A stretch of 64,000 nt of DNA, taken from NCBI RefSeq assembly GCF_013415305.1, contig NZ_JACBXU010000003.1, positions 248,001-312,000 on the forward strand, in the 5' to 3' direction. Both the position numbers and the translations under genes were made by a program. Shown one piece after another: positions 8,998 to 16,903 of the stretch; positions within the stretch are counted from its first letter, which is position 1, and each line of letters opens with the position of its first letter. Origin of the DNA: Pantoea sp. WMus005. GTDB taxonomy: Bacteria; Pseudomonadota; Gammaproteobacteria; Enterobacterales; Enterobacteriaceae. The notes beneath the pieces were generated by a model, which made no database searches, was not told the origin of the DNA, and worked only from the letters and a program-made list of their open reading frames with translations.

Positions 8998-10056
8998 TCA
9001 CGGAATAATCCCTGCCACCCGAAAGCGGGTAAACAGATCGCAGAACATCTCATCGGTTGCACGATAACCGTGAAAACCCGCCCGTCGCAGTTTGCTGCCA
9101 TCGCCAAACATGTCGTAGTTCCAGCCAAAAACAAAATCTGCGAAAGCGCCGTCACTGAGCCTGAGAATATCGGCTTCGACCAGTGCGTTTTCGGCGGCGA
9201 TGCCCCCCCACAGCGCACGATAGTCCTGAAACATCTGCCGGAACGACAGCGAGACGGGTGGCGCGACGTCCAGTTCAAACCAGGCTGCAATCACCGGCCA
9301 CAGCTCACACCAGCGCCAGAGATCGCCATTGTTGATGTTAAACGCCTGATTGTGTGTATCAGGGCTGCGCGCGGTCCAGATCGTGGCGTCGGCCAGCAGC
9401 GTGGCATCGGTAAAATCGACTAAGCTGTTCCAGGTTTTCTGCGAACCGGGAAAGCGTAAGGGCAGTCGTGTCGCACGACAGATCGACGCATAGATCGCCA
9501 GGCTCAGTGCCAGATTCATACTGTTGCCAGGCCGGTTACTGCCGACGACACCAGGCCGTAAAGCACTCCAGTGCCAGGCTTTACCCAGCTGCTGTGCAGC
9601 CAGCCAGTTTAGCTGTGCGGCATTGAATTCGGCACCGGGTACGCCAGCATCGCTTTCCCGCGCCGGCGTTTTAAACTGCCCGAGATGGGCGCCATACACT
9701 TTGTATCCCTGCATCAGGCTGACATGTTCAAGCGGAGCGATATCTTCCATTACCTGAACCAGATTCTGCAGCATGGCGAGATTGGGCCCAACCATCGACT
9801 CCCAGTCAGCGCTATTCAGCCAGGCGCTGTAAAAGATATGGGTGACGTCAGTGAGCGAGGCCAGCCGTTCATGGCTCTGCTGCGGGTCGCGCAGATCCAC
9901 TGCGATGACCCCGGCTCCGTTAACTGCAAAGTCTGACCGATGAGTGAGCGCGGTTACCTGCCACTGGTCTGCCACCAGTGCCTGGCTCAGTTGCTGGCCG
10001 ACAATCCCGCTGGCTCCTGCCACCAGCGCAACCTTTTTACCTTGCGTCGTTTTCAT
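8998..10056 (-). CDS. PRISE-like NAD(P)-dependent short-chain reductase
   Basis: 352 residues. The N-terminal Rossmann motif is ALVAGASGIVGQQL, and the acidic/basic loop after beta2 suggests NADP. Instead of the standard YxxxK motif it carries LMQGYKVYGAHLG, which resembles the QTGxKHYxGP motif of PRISE enzymes (progesterone 5-beta-reductase/iridoid synthase type). LRPGVVGSNRPGNSMNLALSLA and FNINNGDLWRWCELWP also match that family. Such enzymes reduce activated C=C bonds of enones. The gene is divergent from a LysR regulator that probably controls it. The substrate is unknown; a plant-derived or xenobiotic enone is a guess. Confidence 0.8.
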   Translation of the reverse strand: MKTTQGKKVALVAGASGIVGQQLSQALVADQWQVTALTHRSDFAVNGAGVIAVDLRDPQQSHERLASLTDVTHIFYSAWLNSADWESMVGPNLAMLQNLVQVMEDIAPLEHVSLMQGYKVYGAHLGQFKTPARESDAGVPGAEFNAAQLNWLAAQQLGKAWHWSALRPGVVGSNRPGNSMNLALSLAIYASICRATRLPLRFPGSQKTWNSLVDFTDATLLADATIWTARSPDTHNQAFNINNGDLWRWCELWPVIAAWFELDVAPPVSLSFRQMFQDYRALWGGIAAENALVEADILRLSDGAFADFVFGWNYDMFGDGSKLRRAGFHGYRATDEMFCDLFTRFRVAGIIP

Positions 10057-10103
10057 GTTTACAGCCTTGTTAAGAGAGAAGCCGCATTCTCACCTGCGCT
10101 TAA

Positions 10104-10143
10104 TTCTGATTAAATACCCTCAACCGGATATCACTTATCAGAA
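10104..10143. promoter_or_regulatory. Candidate LysR operator in divergent promoter region
   Basis: An inverted repeat TTCTGAT...ATCAGAA with a 26-base spacer sits in the 97-base gap between the reductase and the LysR gene, ending 11 bases before the regulator's ATG. The arrangement fits autoregulation; no binding data. Confidence 0.35.
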
Positions 10144-10153
10144 AAATCAATAA

Positions 10154-11041
10154 ATGCAGAACAAACTGACGGCGATACAGACTTTCGTCCGGGTGGCGGA
10201 AGCGGGATCTTTTTCAGCAGCGGCACGGCAAAACGGCATGAAGCAATCGGCAGTGAGCCAGCAGATCGCAGCACTCGAGGAGACGCTGGGTGTGGTGCTT
10301 TTGCACCGCACTACACGAAAAATGGCGCTGACGGAGCAGGGGCAGCATTATCTCCAGCAGGTCAGGCTGGTGCTCAGCGCAATGGAGGAGCTGGAAGAGC
10401 AATTGCGGCCCGGATCGCAGCCGCTTCACGGCAAACTGCATATTCAGCTGCCGAGCGGCATCGGGCAGCGATTGATGCCGCATCTCATTGCCTTCCAGCA
10501 GACATATCCTGCGCTGCGTCTGAATATTGCGCTGGAGGATCGCCTGTCGGACCTCATCGCCGAGGGCGTGGATGTGGCGATTCGCCTCAGCGAGTCACCG
10601 CCTGCCACTTTAGCTGCCCGCCCGCTGACCACGGTTGAAACCGTGCTGGTGGCTTCCCCGGAATGGATGGCACGTAACGGCACACCGCAGACACCCGATG
10701 ATTTGCAGCGCCATCCCTACATACGTTTCAGCGGTGTGTCACCCAATGCGCCGCTGCAGCTGATTTCGGCGGAGGCAAAAGTATCTGTGCCGGTAGAGAG
10801 TGTATTTCGCTCTAACAACAGTGATGCACTCATGCAGGCGCTTGAAGCGGGGCTGGGGATCGGCGGCTTACAGACGCTGATCGGTGCAGACGCGCTGGCA
10901 TCTGGCCGACTGATACGGGTGTTACCGGACTGGCGACTTCCCGACCGCTATCTGTATGCGGTGTTCCCTGATGCCCGTTTTATTCCTGATAAAGTCCGCA
11001 AGCTGGTGGCGAAGGTGAGTGAGGTACTGGTGGTGCGGTGA
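10154..11041 (+). CDS. LysR family transcriptional regulator
   Basis: 295 residues with an N-terminal winged helix (residues 4-62; SFSAAARQNGMKQSAVSQQIAALE split across the HTH) and a LysR substrate-binding domain (about 90-290; GVDVAIRLSE). The pattern is that of the AaeR/DmlR-like group that often regulates an adjacent divergent oxidoreductase gene. It is divergent from the PRISE-like reductase with 97 bases between the starts, so that gene is the likely target. The inducer is unknown. Confidence 0.92.
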   Translation: MQNKLTAIQTFVRVAEAGSFSAAARQNGMKQSAVSQQIAALEETLGVVLLHRTTRKMALTEQGQHYLQQVRLVLSAMEELEEQLRPGSQPLHGKLHIQLPSGIGQRLMPHLIAFQQTYPALRLNIALEDRLSDLIAEGVDVAIRLSESPPATLAARPLTTVETVLVASPEWMARNGTPQTPDDLQRHPYIRFSGVSPNAPLQLISAEAKVSVPVESVFRSNNSDALMQALEAGLGIGGLQTLIGADALASGRLIRVLPDWRLPDRYLYAVFPDARFIPDKVRKLVAKVSEVLVVR

Positions 11042-11229
11042 TAAGGGTGATCCGGTAAGGCTCCCAGCCTCCAATGCCTGACGGGTTATAACGGCATCCT
11101 CTTGCCTCCAGATCAAACAGTGAGCTTCTCCCCCTATAGACCTTAATGTGCTCATATTCAGAACAACGACACTTTTCACCCTGATCCGGGCGTGGCAGGA
11201 TAAGCGCAATCAATCAAGGAGTGTCCCTG

Positions 11230-11901
11230 ATGTTACTGAAAGGTATGAACGATCCGCTGCTGAAAGCGTATCAGCATCCCAAATCACGGATGATGATCAG
11301 CCGTTTCAGGGGGCTGGCGGGGGATCGAAGACTCAGTGACTGGCAGGCGTTCTGTATTCTGGTCACCGGTTTTACCAATTACTGGTATGTGAAGGCGGGT
11401 CACTACGCCATTAATGTCTCGCTCACTAAAACCCGCCAGTTTGACTTCCTGCAGGACTTTTTGCATTTCACGGTTACGCTGGATGGGTTGATTGGGGATG
11501 AACATTTTCGCAGCCCGGACTTTGTGCTGCCGCATTACGATGTGCCCTATGAATTCTGCCGCTGGCGCAACAAACGCGGTTATGACGCCTTAACGACCTA
11601 TGTCAGCAAACAGGGTGTGAAATCCCACAAAGGGATGTTCGTCGCTTCTGAGGGCGCTTCTCCAGAGGAGCAGGTGATGAAATGGGAAGGGGTGGTCAAC
11701 GTCTATGACAAAACTTTTTTCAGCGTCGGTAACTTCAATACTACCCAGGAATTCCTGATCAAAGACATCAGTAAAGCTATTCAGGAAGGATTACTGAAGC
11801 ACCTGAGTTTTTACCGCGATCTGTTTCACTATATCTTTCCGACCCCGGCGGAGGCGCGGTTGCAGGCGCGTGATGACAGGCGCTATCTGGCTAAAAAATA
11901 G
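11230..11901 (+). CDS. Hypothetical protein of unknown function
   Basis: 223 residues from the ATG at 11230, which has AAGGAG 8 bases upstream; a GTG at 11221 is too close to that site. I do not recognise the family. The protein looks soluble: no signal peptide or clear membrane helix, but rich in aromatic residues (FTNYWYVKAGHYAINVS, HYDVPYEFCRWRNKRGYDAL). The C-terminus is basic (ARDDRRYLAKK). It stands alone, 188 bases after the LysR gene and convergent with the MBL-fold gene. Codon use looks like that of neighbouring genes, so it is probably expressed. Confidence 0.75.
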   Translation: MLLKGMNDPLLKAYQHPKSRMMISRFRGLAGDRRLSDWQAFCILVTGFTNYWYVKAGHYAINVSLTKTRQFDFLQDFLHFTVTLDGLIGDEHFRSPDFVLPHYDVPYEFCRWRNKRGYDALTTYVSKQGVKSHKGMFVASEGASPEEQVMKWEGVVNVYDKTFFSVGNFNTTQEFLIKDISKAIQEGLLKHLSFYRDLFHYIFPTPAEARLQARDDRRYLAKK

Positions 11902-11984
11902 CACCTGAGCATCTCTGCTTTAGTTCAGGGATGTCACCGCTGAAACACGACGCCCCAGGCAGTTAACTGGCCGCACAACGGATT

Positions 11985-12836
11985 TTACCACTTCATCTCG
12001 CCGGTATTGACTTTGGCGCTGAGTTCCAGCGAAGCCGGCTCAGCCAGTTCTGGCCAGGCGGCTTTCATGGTGGTAACCACCTTTGATGAGGTTTTGTCTT
12101 GTGACAGTGCCGCTTCAAAAAGCTTCAGGTAATTCAGTGTGAAATCAATCGCCTGCGAACCCGCAGGACGTGCACCGAGGTAGTGACCCGGAATAACCGT
12201 TTTCGCATTCAGCGTCTGCATTTCTGTAAGGATATGACGCCACTCCGCGCGGCTCTGAACGGTCTGGGTGTCAGCCGTCCAGACGTGAATGCCAGAGGAA
12301 AGGGCCGTTCCACCCAGAATGGTGCGCGCAGCGGGGATCCAGATGTAGGCGGCATAGTGCTCAGGATGTCGCAGTTCCAGCACCTCGCCGTCGACGCTGA
12401 AGCTTGTCTGATGCGTTACTTCAGGCACGAACACCTTATCCGGCGCGCCCTGCTTCATCTGTGGACCCCAGTACTTCAGCTTGGCGTCATGTGTCTCCTG
12501 AATATGTTTCACCACCGCAGGCGCGGCAACCACTTTTACATCCGGCCAGGCCTTAATAATCGGCTCCAGACCAAAGTAAAAATCAGGGTCGCCTGAGGTG
12601 ATCACAATTTCCTTCAGCTTTTTACCGTTCTTTTTAATCATCTCCACCAGTTTTTCCCCGTCGAGCGTGCTGAACTGTGCATCAAACAGGATCGCTTCGG
12701 TTGGCCCGGAAACCAGCGTGGAGGAGACAGGAAAGATGCCCTTCTCCTGCGGATTATAGGTTTCCAGTTGCAGACTGGCCGCGCTGGCGGAGGCCGAAGC
12801 CAGAATCAACATCACAGGTAATAGTGTGGCTTTCAT
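11985..12836 (-). CDS. Secreted metallo-beta-lactamase-fold protein with altered metal site
   Basis: 283 residues with a signal peptide (ASASA-AS). The MBL fold is recognisable: STLVSGPTEAILFDAQF at the start, IWIPAARTILGG in the middle, and TVIPGHYLG near the C-terminus. The usual HxHxDH metal motif is replaced by SGDPDFYFG, where Ser, Asp and Phe stand where histidines normally are. The Asp of the second motif (usually GD) is Gly. The late GH is retained. Some secreted MBL families show this type of change, so it may bind a different metal or be non-hydrolytic. A GAGGA site precedes the ATG. It is divergent from a LysR gene. Confidence 0.82.
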   Translation of the reverse strand: MKATLLPVMLILASASASAASLQLETYNPQEKGIFPVSSTLVSGPTEAILFDAQFSTLDGEKLVEMIKKNGKKLKEIVITSGDPDFYFGLEPIIKAWPDVKVVAAPAVVKHIQETHDAKLKYWGPQMKQGAPDKVFVPEVTHQTSFSVDGEVLELRHPEHYAAYIWIPAARTILGGTALSSGIHVWTADTQTVQSRAEWRHILTEMQTLNAKTVIPGHYLGARPAGSQAIDFTLNYLKLFEAALSQDKTSSKVVTTMKAAWPELAEPASLELSAKVNTGEMKW

Positions 12837-12982
12837 TGAGAATCCTCAGAGATAAATGCCCGCTTCAGGCAGGTGTATCGGGCGCGGTTTAGCGTCAGTG
12901 GCGCTATTCTACCCATTTGAGAATCTGTTAGAATTCCCGCAATCAGAGATGCTGAGTTTCATAATCCGAACAGGTGGATGTA

Positions 12983-13879
12983 ATGGACAGAGTGACGGCG
13001 GCAGCCGTTTTCAACCGGATATGTGAGCTGGGCAGTCTGAGTGCCGCCTCACGTGCGCTGGGGATTTCGCGTCCGATGGTGAGCCGGTATCTGGAGGAGA
13101 TGGAAAAGTGGGCGGGTACGCGGCTGCTGCATCGCTCTTCGCGGCGACTCACCCTGACGCCTGCCGGTGAGGCGATTCTTCAAAAGACCCGTCAGCTGGC
13201 GCTGCTTTCAGAGGCGATCCAGCAGGAGACCACCCAGAATGTACCCGGCGGAACGCTACGCATTGCTTGCGCTCACTTTACGGCGCTTCACCTTGTCGGC
13301 CCGGTGATTCCCGATTTTCTGGCGCGTTATCCTGCCTTACGCATCGAGCTTGAGATCAACAATCAGCCGGTGAGCCTGATTGGAGAGCGCATCGACCTTG
13401 CTGTTCGCATCACCGATGCCCCAGAGCCGGGCGCTATCGCACGCCGCCTCGGCGAATGTCGCTCAGTACTCTGCGCCTCACCTGCGTATCTGCAGCAACG
13501 GGGCATCCCGGAAACGCCGGACGATCTGGCGCTGCACAACTGCCTCTACTACAGTCGCTTTGCCGGGCAGAGCTGGCATTTCACCGCGACCGGAGGAGAA
13601 ACCATTGCAGTTGCCGTTAAGGGGAATCTCAGTGCTGGCATCTCTTCGCTGTTATGTGATGCGGCAATTGCGGATTGCGGGATAGCGATGGTGCCTGAGC
13701 AGGAGGCTCGCCATGCACTGGAATCCGGAAAGCTGGTGACGTTACTGGCCGATTATGAGCCGCAGCGTATTGGGATTTGGGGGCTTTATCAGTCGCGTGA
13801 GCATCAGTCTGCTGCACTTCGGCTGATGCTGGATGAATTGCAAAGCAGCATGCGAGCCGGGAATGAACAGAGGTCGTAA
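12983..13879 (+). CDS. LysR family transcriptional regulator
   Basis: About 299 residues from the ATG at 12983 (AGGTGG 5 bases before it; an in-frame GTG lies at 12974). The N-terminal HTH is SLSAASRALGISRPMVSRYL, followed by the RRLTLTPAGEAIL wing and a substrate-binding domain (GERIDLAVRITD). It is divergent from the MBL-fold gene (about 146 bases between starts) and is followed 9 bases later by a VOC-family gene, so it may control either. It is like DmlR/YafC-type regulators; ligand unknown. Confidence 0.9.
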   Translation: MDRVTAAAVFNRICELGSLSAASRALGISRPMVSRYLEEMEKWAGTRLLHRSSRRLTLTPAGEAILQKTRQLALLSEAIQQETTQNVPGGTLRIACAHFTALHLVGPVIPDFLARYPALRIELEINNQPVSLIGERIDLAVRITDAPEPGAIARRLGECRSVLCASPAYLQQRGIPETPDDLALHNCLYYSRFAGQSWHFTATGGETIAVAVKGNLSAGISSLLCDAAIADCGIAMVPEQEARHALESGKLVTLLADYEPQRIGIWGLYQSREHQSAALRLMLDELQSSMRAGNEQRS

Positions 13880-13888
13880 CTGACAACA

Positions 13889-14320
13889 ATGGACGCACTT
13901 ATGGATAACAATCAAAACCTGTACTGGAACCGAATGGTGCCAGAACTGACCGTCACAGACTTTACCGCTTCGCTGCACTTTTACACTGTGGTGCTGGGGT
14001 TTGAGGTGAGGATTCAGCGTCAGGATCCTGAATTCGCTTATCTCTGTTATGGAGAGGCGCAACTGATGATTGAGCAGTTCCATCCACAGGGATGGAATAC
14101 AGCCGGTCTGCGCTGGCCACTGGGGCGGGGAATCAATTTTCAGATTGAAGTCGATGACATTGAGACCGTCCTGGTGCGCTTGCAGCAGCACGCCATTCCG
14201 CTTTATCGGGCGCTTCGTGATAACCACTATGACATCGGGGAGACCACCGCCTGCCAGCGGGAGTTTCTGTTACAGGATCCGGATGGTTACCTTCTGCGCT
14301 TTAGTCAGTATCTGGAATAA
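13889..14320 (+). CDS. VOC family protein (bleomycin-resistance/glyoxalase fold)
   Basis: 143 residues; a second in-frame ATG at 13901 is an equally good start. VOC signatures are VPELTVTDFTASLHFYTVVLGFEV at the N-terminus (split beta-alpha), FAYLCYGEAQLMIEQ, and the C-terminal REFLLQDPDGYLLRFSQ. The sequence resembles bleomycin-binding-protein-type VOC proteins that sequester glycopeptide drugs, but many relatives have other roles. It follows the LysR gene at 9 bases and is probably co-transcribed with it. Confidence 0.85.
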   Translation: MDALMDNNQNLYWNRMVPELTVTDFTASLHFYTVVLGFEVRIQRQDPEFAYLCYGEAQLMIEQFHPQGWNTAGLRWPLGRGINFQIEVDDIETVLVRLQQHAIPLYRALRDNHYDIGETTACQREFLLQDPDGYLLRFSQYLE

Positions 14321-14779
14321 ACTGAAGAGTTGTTGGGAAATATCTAAATTCGTGAGGCTGGCGTGAGTTAATTAACTCATCAAGTATCACCTTTAGATTT
14401 TTATGTCCGAATATACTGATATTGCGAAAAAATAGAAGTGTGGGGCATTTATAATGAATGCTTTTGTACCCTGCTACGTTAGTGGTTCCTTTAATGCCAT
14501 GTCGATCGCCAGAATGAATCCCAACTGAAGAGAATGTGAGACTTTAATGCGGGTTCTTTGATTTTTTGTCAATGTGCTTTAAATGATATTAAAATTAAAT
14601 CAAGTGCATTAATTACACTATACTCATTTTTACTGGCAGGATCGGGATAATTCGTCACAACACATCTTAATGGATTTCATTGGGCCAGGCGTCTGAAAAT
14701 TTACATTTTTTTTCACTCAGCACTTAATCTTTGAGTCTGTGAGCCGATAACCGGTAACACATACTCTGGAGGACGAAAA
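14321..14779. other. AT-rich intergenic region with a 16-bp palindrome
   Basis: 459 bases with no credible gene. It is clearly more AT-rich than the genes around it. It contains a perfect palindrome at 14364-14379, and the promoter and ribosome site of the small secreted protein gene that follows. Confidence 0.6.
14364..14379. repeat. Perfect 16-bp palindrome TGAGTTAATTAACTCA
   Basis: Complete dyad symmetry without spacer. The same half-site, TGAGTTAA, recurs as an inverted pair at 15151-15158 and 15191-15198 on the other side of the small fimbria-like gene. Function unknown; operator or recombination site are options. Confidence 0.6.
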
Positions 14780-15082
14780 ATGAAATCACTTTTAATAACC
14801 TGCTTTACCACGCTGCTGATTACCCTGGCGGGTGCAGCAAGGGCAGATTCACATTCAGGTCCTATCACCTTCAGTGGCGCCATCATTAATGGTTCATGTA
14901 ATATGAATATCGGCCAGAATCCAGTCGGGTTTGACTGTTACGATCCTGCCCGTGGCAAGTCTGTTGTGACTGCTGTTAATCTGATGAACCCAAAATCCCT
15001 TACCGGCCTGCCGTTAGCAGTAAAGATGCAGTGGTTTAATCCTGAGAAAACCAAAGGGATTATTGAAGTCAGCTATCTGTAA
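14780..15082 (+). CDS. Small secreted protein resembling a fimbrial subunit N-terminus
   Basis: 100 residues with a clear signal peptide (cleaved at ARA-DS). The mature part (SGPITFSGAIINGSCNMNI) resembles the start of type 1 fimbrial subunits, where a G-x-I-x-F-x-G segment is followed by the first cysteine. A second Cys follows (FDCYDPARG). The full-length pilin domain is about 150-180 residues, and the usual C-terminal penultimate tyrosine pattern is only loosely matched (EVSYL). It may be a short pilin-like family or a reduced relic. GGAGGA precedes the ATG. No chaperone or usher gene is adjacent. Confidence 0.65.
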   Translation: MKSLLITCFTTLLITLAGAARADSHSGPITFSGAIINGSCNMNIGQNPVGFDCYDPARGKSVVTAVNLMNPKSLTGLPLAVKMQWFNPEKTKGIIEVSYL

Positions 15083-15099
15083 TTCTTAAAACAGGTTTT

Positions 15100-15140
15100 G
15101 CTATCACCGGATAACGCCAGCGCAATCTGCCTGTGATAGC
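15100..15140 (+). repeat. Inverted repeat downstream of the fimbria-like gene
   Basis: Perfect 8-base arms, GCTATCAC and GTGATAGC, with a 25-base loop, 17 bases after the stop. No T tract follows, so it may stabilise the 3' end rather than terminate. Confidence 0.4.
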
Positions 15141-15350
15141 ACGTATGTAGTGAGTTAACGTTAAAGCCCTTGCTCAATCAGGTTCGATTATTAACTCACC
15201 TATTCTGGGGAGCACAGTAAGCGGAAAGTAAACCGTTAAGTTCAGCCGGTCGGGCTCAAAAGGGCATACTGGTGAGGCTGGTAATTGGTTAAACCCCTTT
15301 CATTTACGGGGTTGTTGAGTTCTGTATTGCTTTGCTGGTGGATAAAGAGA

Positions 15351-15390
15351 AATGCCCACCTTTATTACTGAAGGTGGGCATTATTTATAT
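15351..15390. terminator. Bidirectional terminator before the gabP 3' end
   Basis: AATGCCCACCTT and AAGGTGGGCATT form a perfect 12-base stem with an 8-base loop. T/A-rich tracts flank both sides. It serves the convergent gabP gene and the plus-strand transcript. Confidence 0.85.
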
Positions 15391-15410
15391 TCAGATAAAA
15401 TGTCTGAGAA

Positions 15411-16826
15411 TCAGTAAGGGTCTGAAGAGCGTTGAGTAAAGTACTTCGTGCTCTGACGCTTTTCCTTTTTACGACGCAGAACCAGGCTGGTGGTAATAAT
15501 CAGTAGCGTTAAGCCGCCTGTAGCCAGTAATTCAGTCTGATGTTTCGCGTCAAACAACATGATCACCAGCACTGTCACGATAAACAGAATAGTGACCCAC
15601 GTCAGGCCGGGGAATAGCCACATCCGGTAGCTCAGGACTTCACCTGCTTTCTCGCGCTTTTTACGTAGCACCAGATGCGATGCGGCGATCACCAGATAGA
15701 CCAGCAATGCAATCGCCCCCGAGGTCGCCAGTAAAAATTCAAATACCACGCTCGGTGCCAGATAATTCGCGATCACCGCCAGAAACGCCGCCGCGGTTGA
15801 GAGCAGTACAGCAACCCACGGTGTGCCGCTGCGATTGGTGCGTGAAGCGGCAGCCGGTGCATCTTTACGGCGTGACAGCGAGTAGAGCATGCGCGATGAA
15901 GTATAGAGCGCGGAGTTGAGACAGCTGCATACCGCCATCAGCACCACCAGATCAACAATCAGTCGGGCGTGCGGGATGTTCATCGCCGTTAATACTGTCT
16001 GCCATGAACCCTGTTCCACCAGTCCTGGCGTGTTCCACGGCACCAGCGCGACCACAAAGAAAATCGACAGCAGATAGAAAAGCGCAATACGCCAGATAAC
16101 CGAGTTAGTCGCCTGAGTGATCTGCTTGCCGGGGTTTTTTGATTCGGCAGCGGCAATCGTGACGATTTCTGTGCCCATAAAAGAGAACATCGTTGTAAGG
16201 ATAGCCGCCACGACCGCGCCCATCCCATTCGGCATAAATCCGTGCGTGTCATAAAGATGCGACAGGCCACTGGTGTTGCTGTCAGGCAGCAGACCAAACA
16301 CTGCCGCACCCGCCACACCCAGGAACAGGATGATAGCGACCACCTTGATCAGGGCAAACCAGAACTCAAACTCCCCGTAATTCTTCACGCTGAGCAGGTT
16401 GGTGATGGTCAGCAGTAAGGTGATGGCGAAGGTAAATTGCCAGATAGCGACCTCAGGGAACCAGGCGTGCAGAATAGTGCCTGCTGCATTGGCCTCCAGC
16501 GGGATAACCAGCACCCAGAACCACCAGTAGAGCCAGCCGATGGTAAATCCGGCCCAGCGGCCCAGCGCCCTATCCGCGTAGGTTGAGAACGAGCCGGAAT
16601 CGGGTGAGGCGACGGCCATCTCGGCCAGCATTCGCATAATCAGCACCACCAGCGCACCGGCAGCGGCATAGGAGATCAGCACCGCCGGGCCTGCTTCAGA
16701 TATAGCGTGGCCGGAGCCGACAAACAGCCCTGCGCCAATCACACCAGCAATTGAGAGCATACGCACGTGGCGCGGTTTCAGGTTTTGAGCGAGCGAGTCT
16801 TCATTCGCACTCTGAGTCATCGTCAT
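15411..16826 (-). CDS. gabP: GABA permease (amino acid/APC superfamily)
   Basis: 471 residues with 12 predicted membrane helices. The N-terminus LKPRHVRMLSIAGVIGAGLFVGSG is the APC helix 1 substrate motif, and FMGTEIVTIAAAESKNPGK is the conserved loop of the GabP/AnsP/ProY group. The length is close to that of E. coli GabP (466). It takes up 4-aminobutyrate by proton symport at the inner membrane. It follows gabT in the same direction, with a stable hairpin in the 77-base gap. AGGAGA precedes the ATG. Confidence 0.88.
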   Translation of the reverse strand: MTMTQSANEDSLAQNLKPRHVRMLSIAGVIGAGLFVGSGHAISEAGPAVLISYAAAGALVVLIMRMLAEMAVASPDSGSFSTYADRALGRWAGFTIGWLYWWFWVLVIPLEANAAGTILHAWFPEVAIWQFTFAITLLLTITNLLSVKNYGEFEFWFALIKVVAIILFLGVAGAAVFGLLPDSNTSGLSHLYDTHGFMPNGMGAVVAAILTTMFSFMGTEIVTIAAAESKNPGKQITQATNSVIWRIALFYLLSIFFVVALVPWNTPGLVEQGSWQTVLTAMNIPHARLIVDLVVLMAVCSCLNSALYTSSRMLYSLSRRKDAPAAASRTNRSGTPWVAVLLSTAAAFLAVIANYLAPSVVFEFLLATSGAIALLVYLVIAASHLVLRKKREKAGEVLSYRMWLFPGLTWVTILFIVTVLVIMLFDAKHQTELLATGGLTLLIITTSLVLRRKKEKRQSTKYFTQRSSDPY

Positions 16827-16843
16827 GTAAACGTCTCCTGGCG

Positions 16844-16868
16844 GCGTCCGGCCTGTGTGGCCGGACGC
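16844..16868 (-). repeat. Perfect hairpin between gabT and gabP
   Basis: GCGTCCGGCC and GGCCGGACGC form a GC-rich 10-base stem with a 5-base loop (TGTGT). There is no T tract, so it is more likely an mRNA-stabilising or intercistronic element than a terminator; it would set the gabT:gabP ratio. Confidence 0.65.
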
Positions 16869-16903
16869 ACGGGGGAATAAATTTGCTTAACGCGCCAGCG
16901 ACA

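Larger units (their letters stand above)
15083..15410. other. Intergenic region with two inverted repeats and a terminator
   Basis: 328 bases without a gene. It contains GCTATCAC/GTGATAGC (15100-15107 and 15133-15140), the TGAGTTAA/TTAACTCA pair (15151-15198), and a strong 12-base terminator stem near 15351-15382. Confidence 0.6.

Noticed and set aside
13742..14227. 161-codon minus-strand frame
   Set aside because: It lies opposite the LysR and VOC genes, which have clear family motifs; no family resemblance or ribosome site of its own.
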